The translations under genes were made by a program, and so were the position numbers. Source: Enterococcus viikkiensis (lineage in GTDB: Bacteria > Bacillota > Bacilli > Lactobacillales > Enterococcaceae). Taken from it: a stretch of DNA of 64,000 bases. The notes below the pieces were generated by a model, which was not told the origin of the DNA, searched no databases, and was given only the letters and a program-made list of their open reading frames with translations. Location: NCBI RefSeq assembly GCF_005405345.1, contig NZ_BJDW01000004.1, forward strand, positions 62,001 to 126,000, read 5' to 3'. Below are positions 1 to 7,769 of the stretch, piece after piece. The stretch's first letter is position 1. Every line of letters starts with the position of its first letter.

Positions 1-727
1 TCAATTCATCCGTTCGCTTTTGGTTCAAGGAATCATTCACGATGATCCCTTCCTCAAGTAAGTAACGGGCTGCAAGGCTAGCCGTTTCGGAAAGATTTAG
101 TTCTTGAATCTTATCAATTGCTTGTTGCTTATATTCTTCTAAATCGCTTTGACGGATTCGCTTTGCCATTTGCTCATCCACTAGCCTCAAGCTTCCGGTT
201 TCGAGCTTATCAAGATCAGCAGTGTTTAACTGTACAATCGCTTGATAAAAATCATCTGGTAATTGCTGAAAAAAGGTAACCGTATCTTGATCTAAACCTT
301 CAAAGCCTTTTTTAACCGCCGCCACTCGTTCATCAACTGTTGGCTGTGGTATCTTTTCCCCATCCTTGGCTTGTGAAGCCTTCGATTGATAGCTTTTATC
401 GATCTCGCTATTCGACTTTTGAATTAGTGAAATCAATTGGCTGATCCGATCATGCTGGGTCTGAGCCAAATCTGCTTGGTAGGTATATTCCGGCGTCACC
501 GCTTCAGCGGCTAATTGACGTTTTTGTGTTGTCTCCGCCTTGTTCTCAATCGTTTTATTCGCACGAATACTTTCTGAGGCAACTTGGCCTTCTTTATAGT
601 CGACACTTTTTTGTACAACACTAGTCAGCATCGTCACCATCAAGATGACTGAAAAGATGGCTAGCACTAGCGGTACAATCTTTGAACCTAACTTTTTCAG
701 CAAGTTATTGATGGGTCGATTTAACAT
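1..727 (-). CDS. pgpH: PgpH-type cyclic-di-AMP phosphodiesterase, N-terminal part (cut by window edge)
   Basis: About 242 codons are visible, from an ATG at 727 preceded by GGAGGGAATTAG. The product starts MLNRPINNLLKKLG and has one membrane segment at about residues 15-38. A Lys/Gln/Glu-rich extracytoplasmic region follows. This is the architecture of the 7TM-HD extracellular domain at the front of PgpH (YqfF) proteins. The seven-helix and HD catalytic parts lie beyond the window, so the catalytic residues cannot be checked. Family members hydrolyse the second messenger c-di-AMP, which controls osmolyte and wall homeostasis. The gene follows phoH by about 100 bases on the same strand, the usual Firmicutes order, and no terminator lies between them. 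The assignment rests on the N-terminal pattern plus synteny. Confidence 0.85.
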   Translation of the reverse strand, partial: MLNRPINNLLKKLGSKIVPLVLAIFSVILMVTMLTSVVQKSVDYKEGQVASESIRANKTIENKAETTQKRQLAAEAVTPEYTYQADLAQTQHDRISQLISLIQKSNSEIDKSYQSKASQAKDGEKIPQPTVDERVAAVKKGFEGLDQDTVTFFQQLPDDFYQAIVQLNTADLDKLETGSLRLVDEQMAKRIRQSDLEEYKQQAIDKIQELNLSETASLAARYLLEEGIIVNDSLNQKRTDEL

Positions 728-828
728 CTAATTCCCTCCCAGCTCATTAAAAAATAGTCAACCTAAACTTGGAATAGTCCACGTTCAGGTTTTATCACAT
801 CTATTGGTTGATGAGTGTCAACCGTTAA

Positions 829-1812
829 CTATTTTTCTTGGTGACGCAAATTCTCATGTTCGTAAGCTTCAATGATTTCCGCAACCACTGGATGCCGCAC
901 GACATCTCCCGCTTCGAAATTCACAAATCGAATCTTCTTGATCCCTTGCAACGTCCGTTCCGCATGGATCAAACCGCTGACCTGGCCTTTTGGCAAATCG
1001 ACTTGGCTTGTATCGCCATTGACGATCATTTTTGAATTAAATCCTAATCGGGTTAAAAACATTTTCATTTGTGAAATCGTCGTATTTTGCGCCTCATCTA
1101 AAATGACAAAGGCATCATCCAGTGTCCGACCACGCATATAAGCTAATGGTGCGATTTCGATTACGCCCCGTTCCAATAAACGATTCGTATGCTCCATACC
1201 AAAGATTTGATGTAGTGCATCATACATCGGGCGTAAATAAGGATCGACTTTTTCCTTCAAGTCTCCTGGTAAAAAACCCAGACTTTCCCCTGCTTCAACT
1301 GCTGGACGAGTCAAAATAATCCGTTGTACTTCGCCTTTTTTTAACGCCGCAATCGCCATAACAATCGCTAAATACGTCTTACCAGTACCGGCAGGTCCAA
1401 TACCAAAAACCACATCGGATTTGCGAATCGCTGCAATATAGCGACTTTGTCCAATATTTTTCGGACGAATCGGCTTTCCGTTGCGGTCCTTTAATAATTC
1501 TTCCTCATACATCATAATAAATTCGTCTAAATGATTGTCGCGACCTAAGCGTAACGCCGTCATCACATCTGGCGTCGCCACTTTGATTCCGCGATCAATC
1601 AAGACTTGCAATGCTCGAATAATCTCAACAACTAATTTCACTTCATCTTTCGGTCCAATGATTTGGATCGTTTCACCACGAGTATTAATGGTTGTCTCGG
1701 TATTGTCTTCTAAAAATTTTACATGTTTGTCATGGGTTCCTAAAAGCATACTGATGTCATCTTTGCCATCAAGCTTTATTTCAAACGACTCAAAATCGCT
1801 GTTAATCAACAA
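829..1812 (-). CDS. phoH: PhoH family ATPase
   Basis: The 327-residue product is a PhoH-like P-loop ATPase. An N-terminal KH-like region (about residues 1-90) precedes the nucleotide-binding core, where GPAGTGKTYLA is the Walker A motif and FVILDEAQNTT the Walker B motif. The usual family length is about 320. The exact role is unsettled; PhoH proteins are linked to RNA metabolism and sit next to ybeY/pgpH in many Firmicutes. The start is TTG at 1812, preceded by GAAGG; no better ATG gives the family N-terminus. An extended -10 element lies about 35 bases upstream. pgpH follows without a terminator, so the two are probably co-transcribed. Confidence 0.93.
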   Translation of the reverse strand: MLINSDFESFEIKLDGKDDISMLLGTHDKHVKFLEDNTETTINTRGETIQIIGPKDEVKLVVEIIRALQVLIDRGIKVATPDVMTALRLGRDNHLDEFIMMYEEELLKDRNGKPIRPKNIGQSRYIAAIRKSDVVFGIGPAGTGKTYLAIVMAIAALKKGEVQRIILTRPAVEAGESLGFLPGDLKEKVDPYLRPMYDALHQIFGMEHTNRLLERGVIEIAPLAYMRGRTLDDAFVILDEAQNTTISQMKMFLTRLGFNSKMIVNGDTSQVDLPKGQVSGLIHAERTLQGIKKIRFVNFEAGDVVRHPVVAEIIEAYEHENLRHQEK

Positions 1813-1843
1813 GCCTTCATCCCTTCATTCTTCGTTCTCCCCT

Positions 1844-1852
1844 ATAATACCA
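1844..1852 (-). promoter_or_regulatory. Extended -10 promoter element for phoH
   Basis: On the minus strand the sequence reads TGGTATTAT, a TGn extension plus a near-consensus -10. It sits about 35 bases before the phoH start. No good -35 hexamer is visible at 16-18 bases, as is common for extended -10 promoters. Confidence 0.5.
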
Positions 1853-2085
1853 CACTCTAAATAAAAGAAAAATTGTCTTAACTCTCACTAAAGGAATCCT
1901 AACCTTTAGCTATTTAATAAATAAAACGTTGCAGGATAAACTCTTTTTCTTCATTTAAAACGATTAGTTGATAAACGCAAACGAGCTTCTGGTGATCTAT
2001 TAAAACAGCTGCCTTTATCTATTGGGATGCGACGATCCTTAGCATACATTTCTATAAATCGAACTGTAATTTGAAGTAGAAGTCG
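1853..2085. other. Intergenic stretch between yqeY terminator and phoH promoter
   Basis: No recognisable gene lies here. The minus strand has a 32-codon ATG frame (2049 to 1951, starting MYAKDRRIPIDKG) that stays open upstream into the yqeY terminator. It has no ribosome site. It may be a remnant of a longer coding sequence or chance. Confidence 0.3.
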
Positions 2086-2113
2086 CAAAAAAACCGAGAG
2101 AAAATTCTCTCGG
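2086..2113 (-). terminator. Rho-independent terminator after the yqeY gene
   Basis: On the minus strand a perfect 9-bp stem (CCGAGAGAA/TTCTCTCGG, two-base loop) is followed by seven T. It ends the rpsU-yqeY transcript. Confidence 0.9.
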
Positions 2114-2125
2114 CTTCACTATTGC

Positions 2126-2572
2126 TTACTTGTTCAGGAGTTCCTTGACGACTGCATTGACTTGATTGCCATCGGCTTTGCCTTTGACTTTCGGCATCAC
2201 TGCCCCCATCACTTTACCAAATTCTTTTGGTGATGTCGCTCCCGTTTTTGTAATTGCTTCTTGAACAATTGCACGAATCTCTTCCTCATTCAGTTGAGCC
2301 GGCAAATAGTTTTCAACAATTACGATTTCCTTTTTGACTTTGTCAGCCAAATCGGTGCGATCAGCTTTTTCAAATTCCGTTAAAGAATCCCGACGTTGCT
2401 TCATCTCACGAGATAAAACAGTCAATTCTTCTTCTTCATTCAAATCCTGACCTTTTTTGATCTGCTCATTTTGAATCGAAGCTTTAAGCATCCGGATCAC
2501 TTGCAAAGACTCTTTATCTTTTGCTCGCATCGCTTGCTTCATGTCTTCATTCAAGGTAGTAAGTAGTGACAA
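2126..2572 (-). CDS. GatB/YqeY domain protein
   Basis: The product is 148 residues with the assigned TTG start at 2572 (MSLLTTLNEDMKQAMRAK), the usual YqeY length. GGAG lies eight bases before this TTG; an upstream GTG at 2581 would sit inside the ribosome site. The whole protein is a YqeY domain. This fold is also found at the C-terminus of the GatB subunit of Asp/Glu-tRNA amidotransferase, where it helps tRNA binding. Stand-alone copies have no proven function. It lies 21 bases downstream of rpsU and shares its promoter and the terminator at 2086-2113. The rpsU-yqeY pairing is widespread in Firmicutes, which supports a translation-related role. Confidence 0.9.
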   Translation of the reverse strand: MSLLTTLNEDMKQAMRAKDKESLQVIRMLKASIQNEQIKKGQDLNEEEELTVLSREMKQRRDSLTEFEKADRTDLADKVKKEIVIVENYLPAQLNEEEIRAIVQEAITKTGATSPKEFGKVMGAVMPKVKGKADGNQVNAVVKELLNK

Positions 2573-2593
2573 TAGAATCACTCCATTGACAGA

Positions 2594-2770
2594 CTAGAAT
2601 TTCTTACGTTTTCTAGCTGCTTCTGATTTTTTCTTACGTTTCACACTTGGTTTTTCATAAAATTCACGTTTGCGAGATTCTTGCAGAGTCCCTGCTTTTG
2701 AAACGGAACGTTTGAAGCGACGAAGAGCATCGTCAAGAGATTCATTTTTACGAACCACTGTTTTTGACAT
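2594..2770 (-). CDS. rpsU: 30S ribosomal protein S21
   Basis: This 58-residue, highly basic protein ([19 protein letters not shown], ending AARKRKKF) matches ribosomal protein S21 in length and composition. S21 binds the 30S platform near the 3' end of 16S rRNA and affects initiation. The ATG at 2770 has a strong GGAGGGAGGGAA ribosome site. A near-consensus promoter lies about 85 bases upstream, and the yqeY gene follows in the same transcript. The gene is short but unambiguous. Confidence 0.97.
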   Translation of the reverse strand: MSKTVVRKNESLDDALRRFKRSVSKAGTLQESRKREFYEKPSVKRKKKSEAARKRKKF

Positions 2771-2853
2771 ATAAATTCCCTCCCTCCGGGCTTGAAATGT
2801 AACCGTTTTTGTTATTGAAATATACTTTCAACCAACAAGACCGTCCATAAGTC

Positions 2854-2882
2854 ATTATATCCAATGGTCTATTTTGAGTCAA
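2854..2882 (-). promoter_or_regulatory. Strong vegetative promoter of the rpsU operon
   Basis: The minus strand reads TTGACT (2877-2882), a 17-base spacer, then TATAAT (2854-2859). Transcription would begin near 2847, leaving an untranslated leader of about 75 bases before rpsU. Confidence 0.85.
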
Positions 2883-2908
2883 GGTACTGAAGAATTTTAA
2901 TTCTTAAT

Positions 2909-3346
2909 TTATTCATTAATATTTTGACATTTTTCACAACGACCGTAAAGTTCAAAGCGATGTCCTTCGATAGAGCAATCATCTAGCTGTTCTTTGAAGA
3001 AATCCATCGGGCACATGTGGATCTCTTTTGTCATTCCACAAACCGTACAAATAAAATGATGATGATGCTCAAAACTTTCGCTACAACTAAAGCGGAATTT
3101 CATTTCCCCTTGCAACTCCGTGTCTTCAATCAAGCCAATCTCACAAAATTCACGTAAATTTCGATACACCGTGTCATAACTTAATCCTGGGAATTGTCCA
3201 TTCAGTTGATTATAAACTTCACGTGCAGAAACGTAACGATTCTTTTTAATTAAAAAATCCAATAAGGCCTCGCGTTTTTTCGTATACTTAAAGCCATGCT
3301 CTTTCACTTTTCCCAATGCTTTTTCTAACAATGTTGCTTGCGGCAT
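2909..3346 (-). CDS. zur: Fur-family metalloregulator, probably Zur (zinc)
   Basis: The 145-residue product is a Fur-family repressor: an N-terminal winged helix (about 1-85), then a metal-binding dimerisation domain. Two CxxC pairs (C100/C103 and C137/C140) form the structural zinc site, and a HHHH run at 94-97 lies in the regulatory metal region. Fur, Zur and PerR share this layout. I favour Zur because the only Fur-type box next to the gene matches the Zur consensus better than the Fur or PerR boxes. The gene is divergent from ppsR. No terminator is evident between its stop and the rpsU promoter. No zinc transporter lies beside it, so target genes must be elsewhere. Confidence 0.8.
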   Translation of the reverse strand: MPQATLLEKALGKVKEHGFKYTKKREALLDFLIKKNRYVSAREVYNQLNGQFPGLSYDTVYRNLREFCEIGLIEDTELQGEMKFRFSCSESFEHHHHFICTVCGMTKEIHMCPMDFFKEQLDDCSIEGHRFELYGRCEKCQNINE

Positions 3347-3365
3347 AGTTATCCCTCAATTCAAA

Positions 3366-3380
3366 GTGTAATGATTCCGA
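3366..3380. promoter_or_regulatory. Zur-box-like operator between zur and ppsR
   Basis: Read on the minus strand the sequence is TCGGAATCATTACAC. The Zur box core reported for Bacillus is TCGTAATnATTACGA, and most positions match. It lies 20 bases upstream of the zur start and next to the ppsR -10 element, so it could control both genes. Confidence 0.5.
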
Positions 3381-3390
3381 ATAAACAATA

Positions 3391-3399
3391 TGGTATAAT
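3391..3399 (+). promoter_or_regulatory. Extended -10 promoter element of ppsR
   Basis: TGGTATAAT is a consensus extended -10, 34 bases before the ppsR start. The -35 region is occupied by the Zur-box-like sequence. Confidence 0.65.
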
Positions 3400-3432
3400 A
3401 AATTATCTTTGATTGCAAGGGAGAATCTCTTT

Positions 3433-4287
3433 ATGAACAGTGAAAAACAAGGCGAACTAGTAACGATTTTTATCATTTCCGATTCTGCTGGAGAAACCGC
3501 CTCGAAACTGGCTCAAGCTTCAATGGCACAATATCCGACCGTCGAATTCTGTCTTTTCCGTAGAACCTTCATTCATTCGGAAGAATTATTGTTAAAAGCA
3601 TTAAACGATGCAAAAGCAGAAAACGGTATGATCATTTATACTTTAATTGATCCGAATTTATCAAAAATAGCGAAGGAATTTTGCGAGCACGAAGACTTGT
3701 TTACAATGGATCTATTAAATCCAGTCGTACACGAAATCAGTCAACGAGCGCATGTGGAGCCAACCGGAGAACGCGGTGCCCTTCATCATTTAAACGAAAA
3801 TTATTTCAAACGGATCAAAGCAATGGAGTTTGCGGTAAAGTATGACGATGGCAAAGACCCTCGTGGCTTTTTAGAAGCCGATGTGGTCTTACTCGGTGTC
3901 TCGCGTACATCAAAAACACCGCTAAGTTTATATTTGGCTAATAAAAATCTTAAAGTTGCAAATTTGCCGTTGATTCCTCAGGCGCATATTCCAAAGCAGC
4001 TTTTTGAAATCGATCCAAAAAAAATCGTCGGCTTAACCAATGATCCTGAAGTATTGATTGGGATTCGTAAAGAACGGATGCGGGCTTACGGCTTGAATCC
4101 TGAAACGGCCTATTCCGATCGTGACAAAATCCAAGCAGAACTGAAATTTGCCAATGATCTGTATCAAAAACTTGGCTGCGAAGTCATCAATGTAGCGACA
4201 CTTTCGATTGAAGAAACAGCCGCAATGATCATGAGCGCTTTAGACTTAGAAGACCATAGTTATTACTTTATGGAAGAAGAAAACTGA
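3433..4287 (+). CDS. ppsR: Pyruvate, phosphate dikinase regulatory protein (kinase/pyrophosphorylase)
   Basis: The 284-residue product belongs to the PPDK/PEP-synthase regulatory protein family (DUF299). These bifunctional enzymes phosphorylate, using ADP, and dephosphorylate a threonine in pyruvate phosphate dikinase or PEP synthase. The N-terminus carries IISDSAGETASKLA, and the P-loop is GVSRTSKTPLS at about residues 153-163. The ATG at 3433 is chosen because AAGGGAG lies nine bases before it; an upstream in-frame ATG has no ribosome site. No dikinase gene is in the window. The stop codon lies in the stem of a terminator shared with the convergent metA. Confidence 0.92.
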   Translation: MNSEKQGELVTIFIISDSAGETASKLAQASMAQYPTVEFCLFRRTFIHSEELLLKALNDAKAENGMIIYTLIDPNLSKIAKEFCEHEDLFTMDLLNPVVHEISQRAHVEPTGERGALHHLNENYFKRIKAMEFAVKYDDGKDPRGFLEADVVLLGVSRTSKTPLSLYLANKNLKVANLPLIPQAHIPKQLFEIDPKKIVGLTNDPEVLIGIRKERMRAYGLNPETAYSDRDKIQAELKFANDLYQKLGCEVINVATLSIEETAAMIMSALDLEDHSYYFMEEEN

Positions 4288-4317
4288 AATCATCACGATT
4301 TCAGTTTTCTTTTTTTC
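4281..4317 (+). terminator. Terminator of ppsR, overlapping the end of metA
   Basis: The stem AAACTGAAATC/GATTTCAGTTT is followed by a T-rich tract. It contains the ppsR stop codon, and metA ends inside it from the other side. Confidence 0.8.
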
Positions 4318-5222
4318 TGTCTTTGACGAATCTCGGTTAATGAATAAGGCGTCATTTGATACACGTCATTCAACCAGTTCTGATAAAACAAATGAGCATG
4401 TGCCCGCCAGTAATTAGTAATTTTTTCACCTTCGTAATAATTTTCCGGCTGCGCGGTCGTTAAGCCGCGTTCATGATCCCGCAAATATTCTTTTTCCAGT
4501 GTATCCGTATCGTATTCAAAATGGCACATCAAAAAAATATCGTGTTCGTCCTCTGAGAGTATTATTGTAGAGCGTGCATGATCATCTTTGGCGATTACTT
4601 TGATTTTTGGTTGATTTCGCACCTGCTCTTCATTGATTCCGGTATAGCGCGACTGCGGCATCCAAAAACGATCATCAAAGCCACGAAAGAGTCGATGTTG
4701 GTGTACACTCTCCTGCTGATAAATACCAAACATTTTTTCTGGAAAAGGCAGCTTATCAATACCGAAATGATAATACAAACCTGCTTGCGCCCCCCAACAA
4801 ATATGCACGACCGATGTCACCGATCGCTGGCTCCACTCCATGATTCTCACCAATTCAGTCCAATAATCCACTTCGGTAAAAGCCAGCTGCTCCACTGGCG
4901 CCCCTGTAATGATTAAACCATCGTAACAAGTATCAACGATTTTGGAAAATTCCAAATAAAATTTGTCTAAATGATTTTTACTCGTGTGTTTCGCGTCATG
5001 ACTGGCCACCTTTAAAAAATCCACATCGATCTGCAACGGACTTTGACTAATCAGCCGTAGCAAATGAATCTCCGTATCGATTTTATTCGGCATCAAATTC
5101 AAGATCAACAATTTTAACGGACGAATATCTTGATGCTCCGCCCGCGTATTATCGATGGCGAAGATATCTTCGGTTTCTAAGACCGACTTTGCAGGAAAAT
5201 CAGCGTCTAAACGAATCGGCAT
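4293..5222 (-). CDS. metA: Homoserine O-acetyltransferase (MetA family)
   Basis: The 309-residue MetA-type enzyme acylates homoserine, the committing step of methionine synthesis. The catalytic cysteine is C142 in HICWGAQAG, and the HFE motif (234-236) gives the other catalytic residues. Residue 111 is glutamate (GAPVEQLAF); established work on MetA from Bacillus cereus links E111 to acetyl-CoA use and glycine at that site to succinyl-CoA. I therefore call it an acetyltransferase despite the common 'succinyltransferase' label. It lies three bases after metY, whose product would use O-acetylhomoserine. Expression is set by the T-box upstream of metY. Confidence 0.93.
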   Translation of the reverse strand: MPIRLDADFPAKSVLETEDIFAIDNTRAEHQDIRPLKLLILNLMPNKIDTEIHLLRLISQSPLQIDVDFLKVASHDAKHTSKNHLDKFYLEFSKIVDTCYDGLIITGAPVEQLAFTEVDYWTELVRIMEWSQRSVTSVVHICWGAQAGLYYHFGIDKLPFPEKMFGIYQQESVHQHRLFRGFDDRFWMPQSRYTGINEEQVRNQPKIKVIAKDDHARSTIILSEDEHDIFLMCHFEYDTDTLEKEYLRDHERGLTTAQPENYYEGEKITNYWRAHAHLFYQNWLNDVYQMTPYSLTEIRQRQKKRKLKS

Positions 5223-5225
5223 GCG

Positions 5226-6497
5226 TTATCCCTCCAATTTATCAAAGGCTTGCTGCAGATCTGCTAATATGTCCGCTACATTCTCAATTCCGCAAGATAA
5301 ACGAACAAGTCCAGGAGAAATCCCCGCTTGTCGTAATTCTTCATCTGTCAACTGACGGTGAGTCGAAGTCGCCGGATGCAGCGCACATGTTCGGATATCC
5401 GCCACGTGCACTTCTAGCGAGACTAAGTCCAGAGCGTCTAACCACTTCGCCGCCGTTTCCTTTCCGTCAGCAAACTCTACGGAAATGACCCCGCACAAGC
5501 CGTTTGGTACATATTTTTGTGCCAAAGAATAATCAGCATCCGACTTCAAGCCAGGATAATAGACTTTTTCGATGGCTGCTTGTTTTTCTAAAAATTCAGC
5601 CACGGTCACCGCATTTTGATAATGTCGATCCATCCGAACGGATAGTGTTTCTATTCCAAGATTCAACAAGAAAGAATTTTGTGGCGATGGGGTCGCTCCA
5701 AGATCACGCATTAATTGAACCCGCGCCTTCGTGATATATGCCGCCGTCCCAAATTTTTCAGTGTAAACAATCCCATGATATGTTTCATCTGGTTCCGATA
5801 GTTGCGGAAATTTTCCGTTAGTCCAATCAAAGGTTCCTGCATCTACGATCACTCCACCTGTTTGTACGGCATGGCCATCTAAATACTTCGTCGTACTGTG
5901 GATCACAATATCGGCCCCGAATTCAATCGGCCGACAAAAGTACGGTGTCGCAAAGGTGTTGTCGATGATAAAAGGAATCGCTAGTTCTTTTGCTACCGCT
6001 GAAAATTTATCCAGATCCAATACTTTCACTGCCGGGTTCGCGATCGTCTCGCCGAAAATCGCTTTAGTATTTGGCTTGGCTGCCTTTAACAATTCTTCCA
6101 CCGGCGCATCTTGATCAACAAAAGTGACTTCGATCCCCATTTTTTTAAGCGTATGGGCAAATAAATTATAGGTTCCACCATAAATATAGCTGGAAGAAAT
6201 CAAATGATCGCCTGACTCTAAAATATTCAGCACCGCGTAAAAGGTTGCCGCTTGTCCTGAGGATGTACACAAAGCACCCACACCATTTTCTAAAGCCGCG
6301 ATTTTTTCTTCCACCGCACTAGTCGTTGGATTGGCTAAACGAGTATAGAAATAGCCGTTCGCTTCTAAATCAAATAATTTCCCAATCTCTTCTGTTGAAT
6401 CATACGCATAGGTCGTACTTTGGGTGATTGGTAAGACTCGTGCGCCACCATTTTCCGGCCGATAACCAGCGTGTAAACATTTTGTTTCAAATTCCAT
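5226..6497 (-). CDS. metY: O-acetylhomoserine sulfhydrylase (aminocarboxypropyltransferase)
   Basis: The 423-residue product is a PLP enzyme of the Cys/Met metabolism family. It makes homocysteine directly from O-acetylhomoserine and sulfide. The PLP lysine lies in IVIHSTTKYLDGH, and the substrate-binding region includes YFYTRLANPT and TSSGQAATF. Its length fits the sulfhydrylase branch (about 420-430) rather than the shorter cystathionine gamma-synthases. The start is ATG at 6497, eight bases after AAGGAGG; the longer frame to 6530 would bury the ribosome site. It is first in the metY-metA operon, directly behind the T-box terminator. Confidence 0.94.
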   Translation of the reverse strand: MEFETKCLHAGYRPENGGARVLPITQSTTYAYDSTEEIGKLFDLEANGYFYTRLANPTTSAVEEKIAALENGVGALCTSSGQAATFYAVLNILESGDHLISSSYIYGGTYNLFAHTLKKMGIEVTFVDQDAPVEELLKAAKPNTKAIFGETIANPAVKVLDLDKFSAVAKELAIPFIIDNTFATPYFCRPIEFGADIVIHSTTKYLDGHAVQTGGVIVDAGTFDWTNGKFPQLSEPDETYHGIVYTEKFGTAAYITKARVQLMRDLGATPSPQNSFLLNLGIETLSVRMDRHYQNAVTVAEFLEKQAAIEKVYYPGLKSDADYSLAQKYVPNGLCGVISVEFADGKETAAKWLDALDLVSLEVHVADIRTCALHPATSTHRQLTDEELRQAGISPGLVRLSCGIENVADILADLQQAFDKLEG

Positions 6498-6659
6498 TAT
6501 CATTTCCTCCTTGTTAGTTACAATTTTCAAATTTTTTTATGTTAAGTAATGCTTTTTATAAACAGGTTTCGTTTTTCAAACTATACAAAAGTTTGTTCCC
6601 AGATTTATTCATAGAATACTTTTCAGCCGATACTCCTTATCGCTGCGAAAAGCAGCACT

Positions 6660-6898
6660 CGCAAAAAAAGGCACCCTCATCCTTTCATAGTATGAAAGGA
6701 CGGGAGTGCCGTGGTACCACCTTAGTTTATCAGGCTCTTGCAAGGCTGATCTTTAGTCGTATTGCTACGAGCTGCTATAACGGGCACACCCGTGTCTGAT
6801 TGACAATCGCTCTGAGACCATCTTCTGATTCATCACTGCTGCTTCTTTTCAGCTATCGAAGCTCTCTGTGGAGTCTGATGTATCCTACTCTTCTCTTC
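6660..6898 (-). promoter_or_regulatory. Methionine-type T-box leader controlling metY-metA
   Basis: On the minus strand the conserved T-box AAGGTGGTACCACGG (6710-6724) precedes a terminator. The terminator stem begins GGCACTCCCGTCC, closes with GGATGAGGGTGCC, and ends in seven T (6663-6710). Upstream is a stem I region with an AGTA loop-E-like element. ATG at 6819-6821, in the sequence AAGATGGTCTC facing the AGTA strand, is the likely Met specifier; a second ATG lies 12 bases earlier in the RNA. Uncharged tRNA-Met would favour the antiterminator and allow metY-metA expression. The leader begins immediately after the thrB stop codon. Confidence 0.93.
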
Positions 6899-6904
6899 CT
6901 CGCA

Positions 6905-6934
6905 ATTAAACTATTTGGACGCCTTCTTTTTCAA
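6905..6934 (-). promoter_or_regulatory. Promoter of the T-box leader, inside the end of thrB
   Basis: The minus strand has TTGAAA (6929-6934), an 18-base spacer and TTTAAT (6905-6910). The -10 overlaps the thrB stop codon, so the met transcript would start about 9 bases after thrB ends. Confidence 0.65.
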
Positions 6935-7769
6935 CGGAAAGGACGTCAATCGCCGCTTCATGATCATAGATCTTTAATGCTGTGACTAATTTTTCAGTAT
7001 TTTCTGACGGGGTTAAGACTAGAACAGTCGGGCCCGCCCCACTTAAAAAACTGCCATATCCGCCGTAAATTTTGCAAAATTCACGGATTTTTTTCAAATG
7101 AGGAACCAAATGCTGGCGATGGTTTTCATGTAAAATATCCTTCTCCATCATTTTACCGGCTAATGGCAAGTTCCCATTCAACACTGCAGCGATCATCACA
7201 TTGCCGATTGAGCTCGCTTTGACCGCATCGCGATAGGACATTTCCTTTGGTAAAACTGCGCGGCTTTCCGCTGTTAGTAATTCATGATTTGGGATGAATG
7301 CAATCACATCGCAATTCGGAAAAGGATGCTTCACAAAATCCACTTCATTGTTATTAAAGCTGGCTACTACAAAGTCACCACAAATCGCCGGAGCTACATT
7401 GTCAGGATGCCCTTCGATTTTTGTTGCATAGGTCACTTTTTGTGCAGTGGTCAATCCAAGCTGACCTAAACGATTGGCTAGCTCGATTCCTGCTACAATC
7501 ACCGACGAACTACTGCCTAAACCACGAGCGATGGGAATGTCTGACGTCATCGTTAATCGATGCGGTTTTAAATTGGGTGCTAAGTCTAAGGCCGTTTGGA
7601 TCAATAAATTTTTCTCATCGGAAGGAATGTTGCTTCCTAAGTGATGAATGATTTGCCAATTTTTTGTTTCCTCACCAATTTCAATGGTCAAATACTGAGA
7701 TAACGCGATCCCACACGAATCAAAGCCGGGACCTAAGTTGGCGCTGGTTGCAGGGACGCGGATTTTCAT
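6906..7769 (-). CDS. thrB: Homoserine kinase
   Basis: The 287-residue GHMP-family kinase phosphorylates homoserine to O-phosphohomoserine for threonine synthesis. The family ATP loop is [11 protein letters not shown] at about residues 88-98. Near the start is [16 protein letters not shown], and the C-terminal GHMP motif is [10 protein letters not shown]. Length is normal. The ATG overlaps the thrC stop codon (ATGA), indicating translational coupling. Its own stop codon overlaps the -10 element of the T-box promoter. No terminator follows other than the T-box one. Confidence 0.95.
   Translation of the reverse strand: MKIRVPATSANLGPGFDSCGIALSQYLTIEIGEETKNWQIIHHLGSNIPSDEKNLLIQTALDLAPNLKPHRLTMTSDIPIARGLGSSSSVIVAGIELANRLGQLGLTTAQKVTYATKIEGHPDNVAPAICGDFVVASFNNNEVDFVKHPFPNCDVIAFIPNHELLTAESRAVLPKEMSYRDAVKASSIGNVMIAAVLNGNLPLAGKMMEKDILHENHRQHLVPHLKKIREFCKIYGGYGSFLSGAGPTVLVLTPSENTEKLVTALKIYDHEAAIDVLSVEKEGVQIV

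Noticed and set aside
838-1864. Plus-strand open frames opposite phoH
   Set aside because: They have no ribosome sites or family resemblance and lie antisense to a clear PhoH gene. The same holds for similar antisense frames over metA, trxB, treC, secA and the activase.
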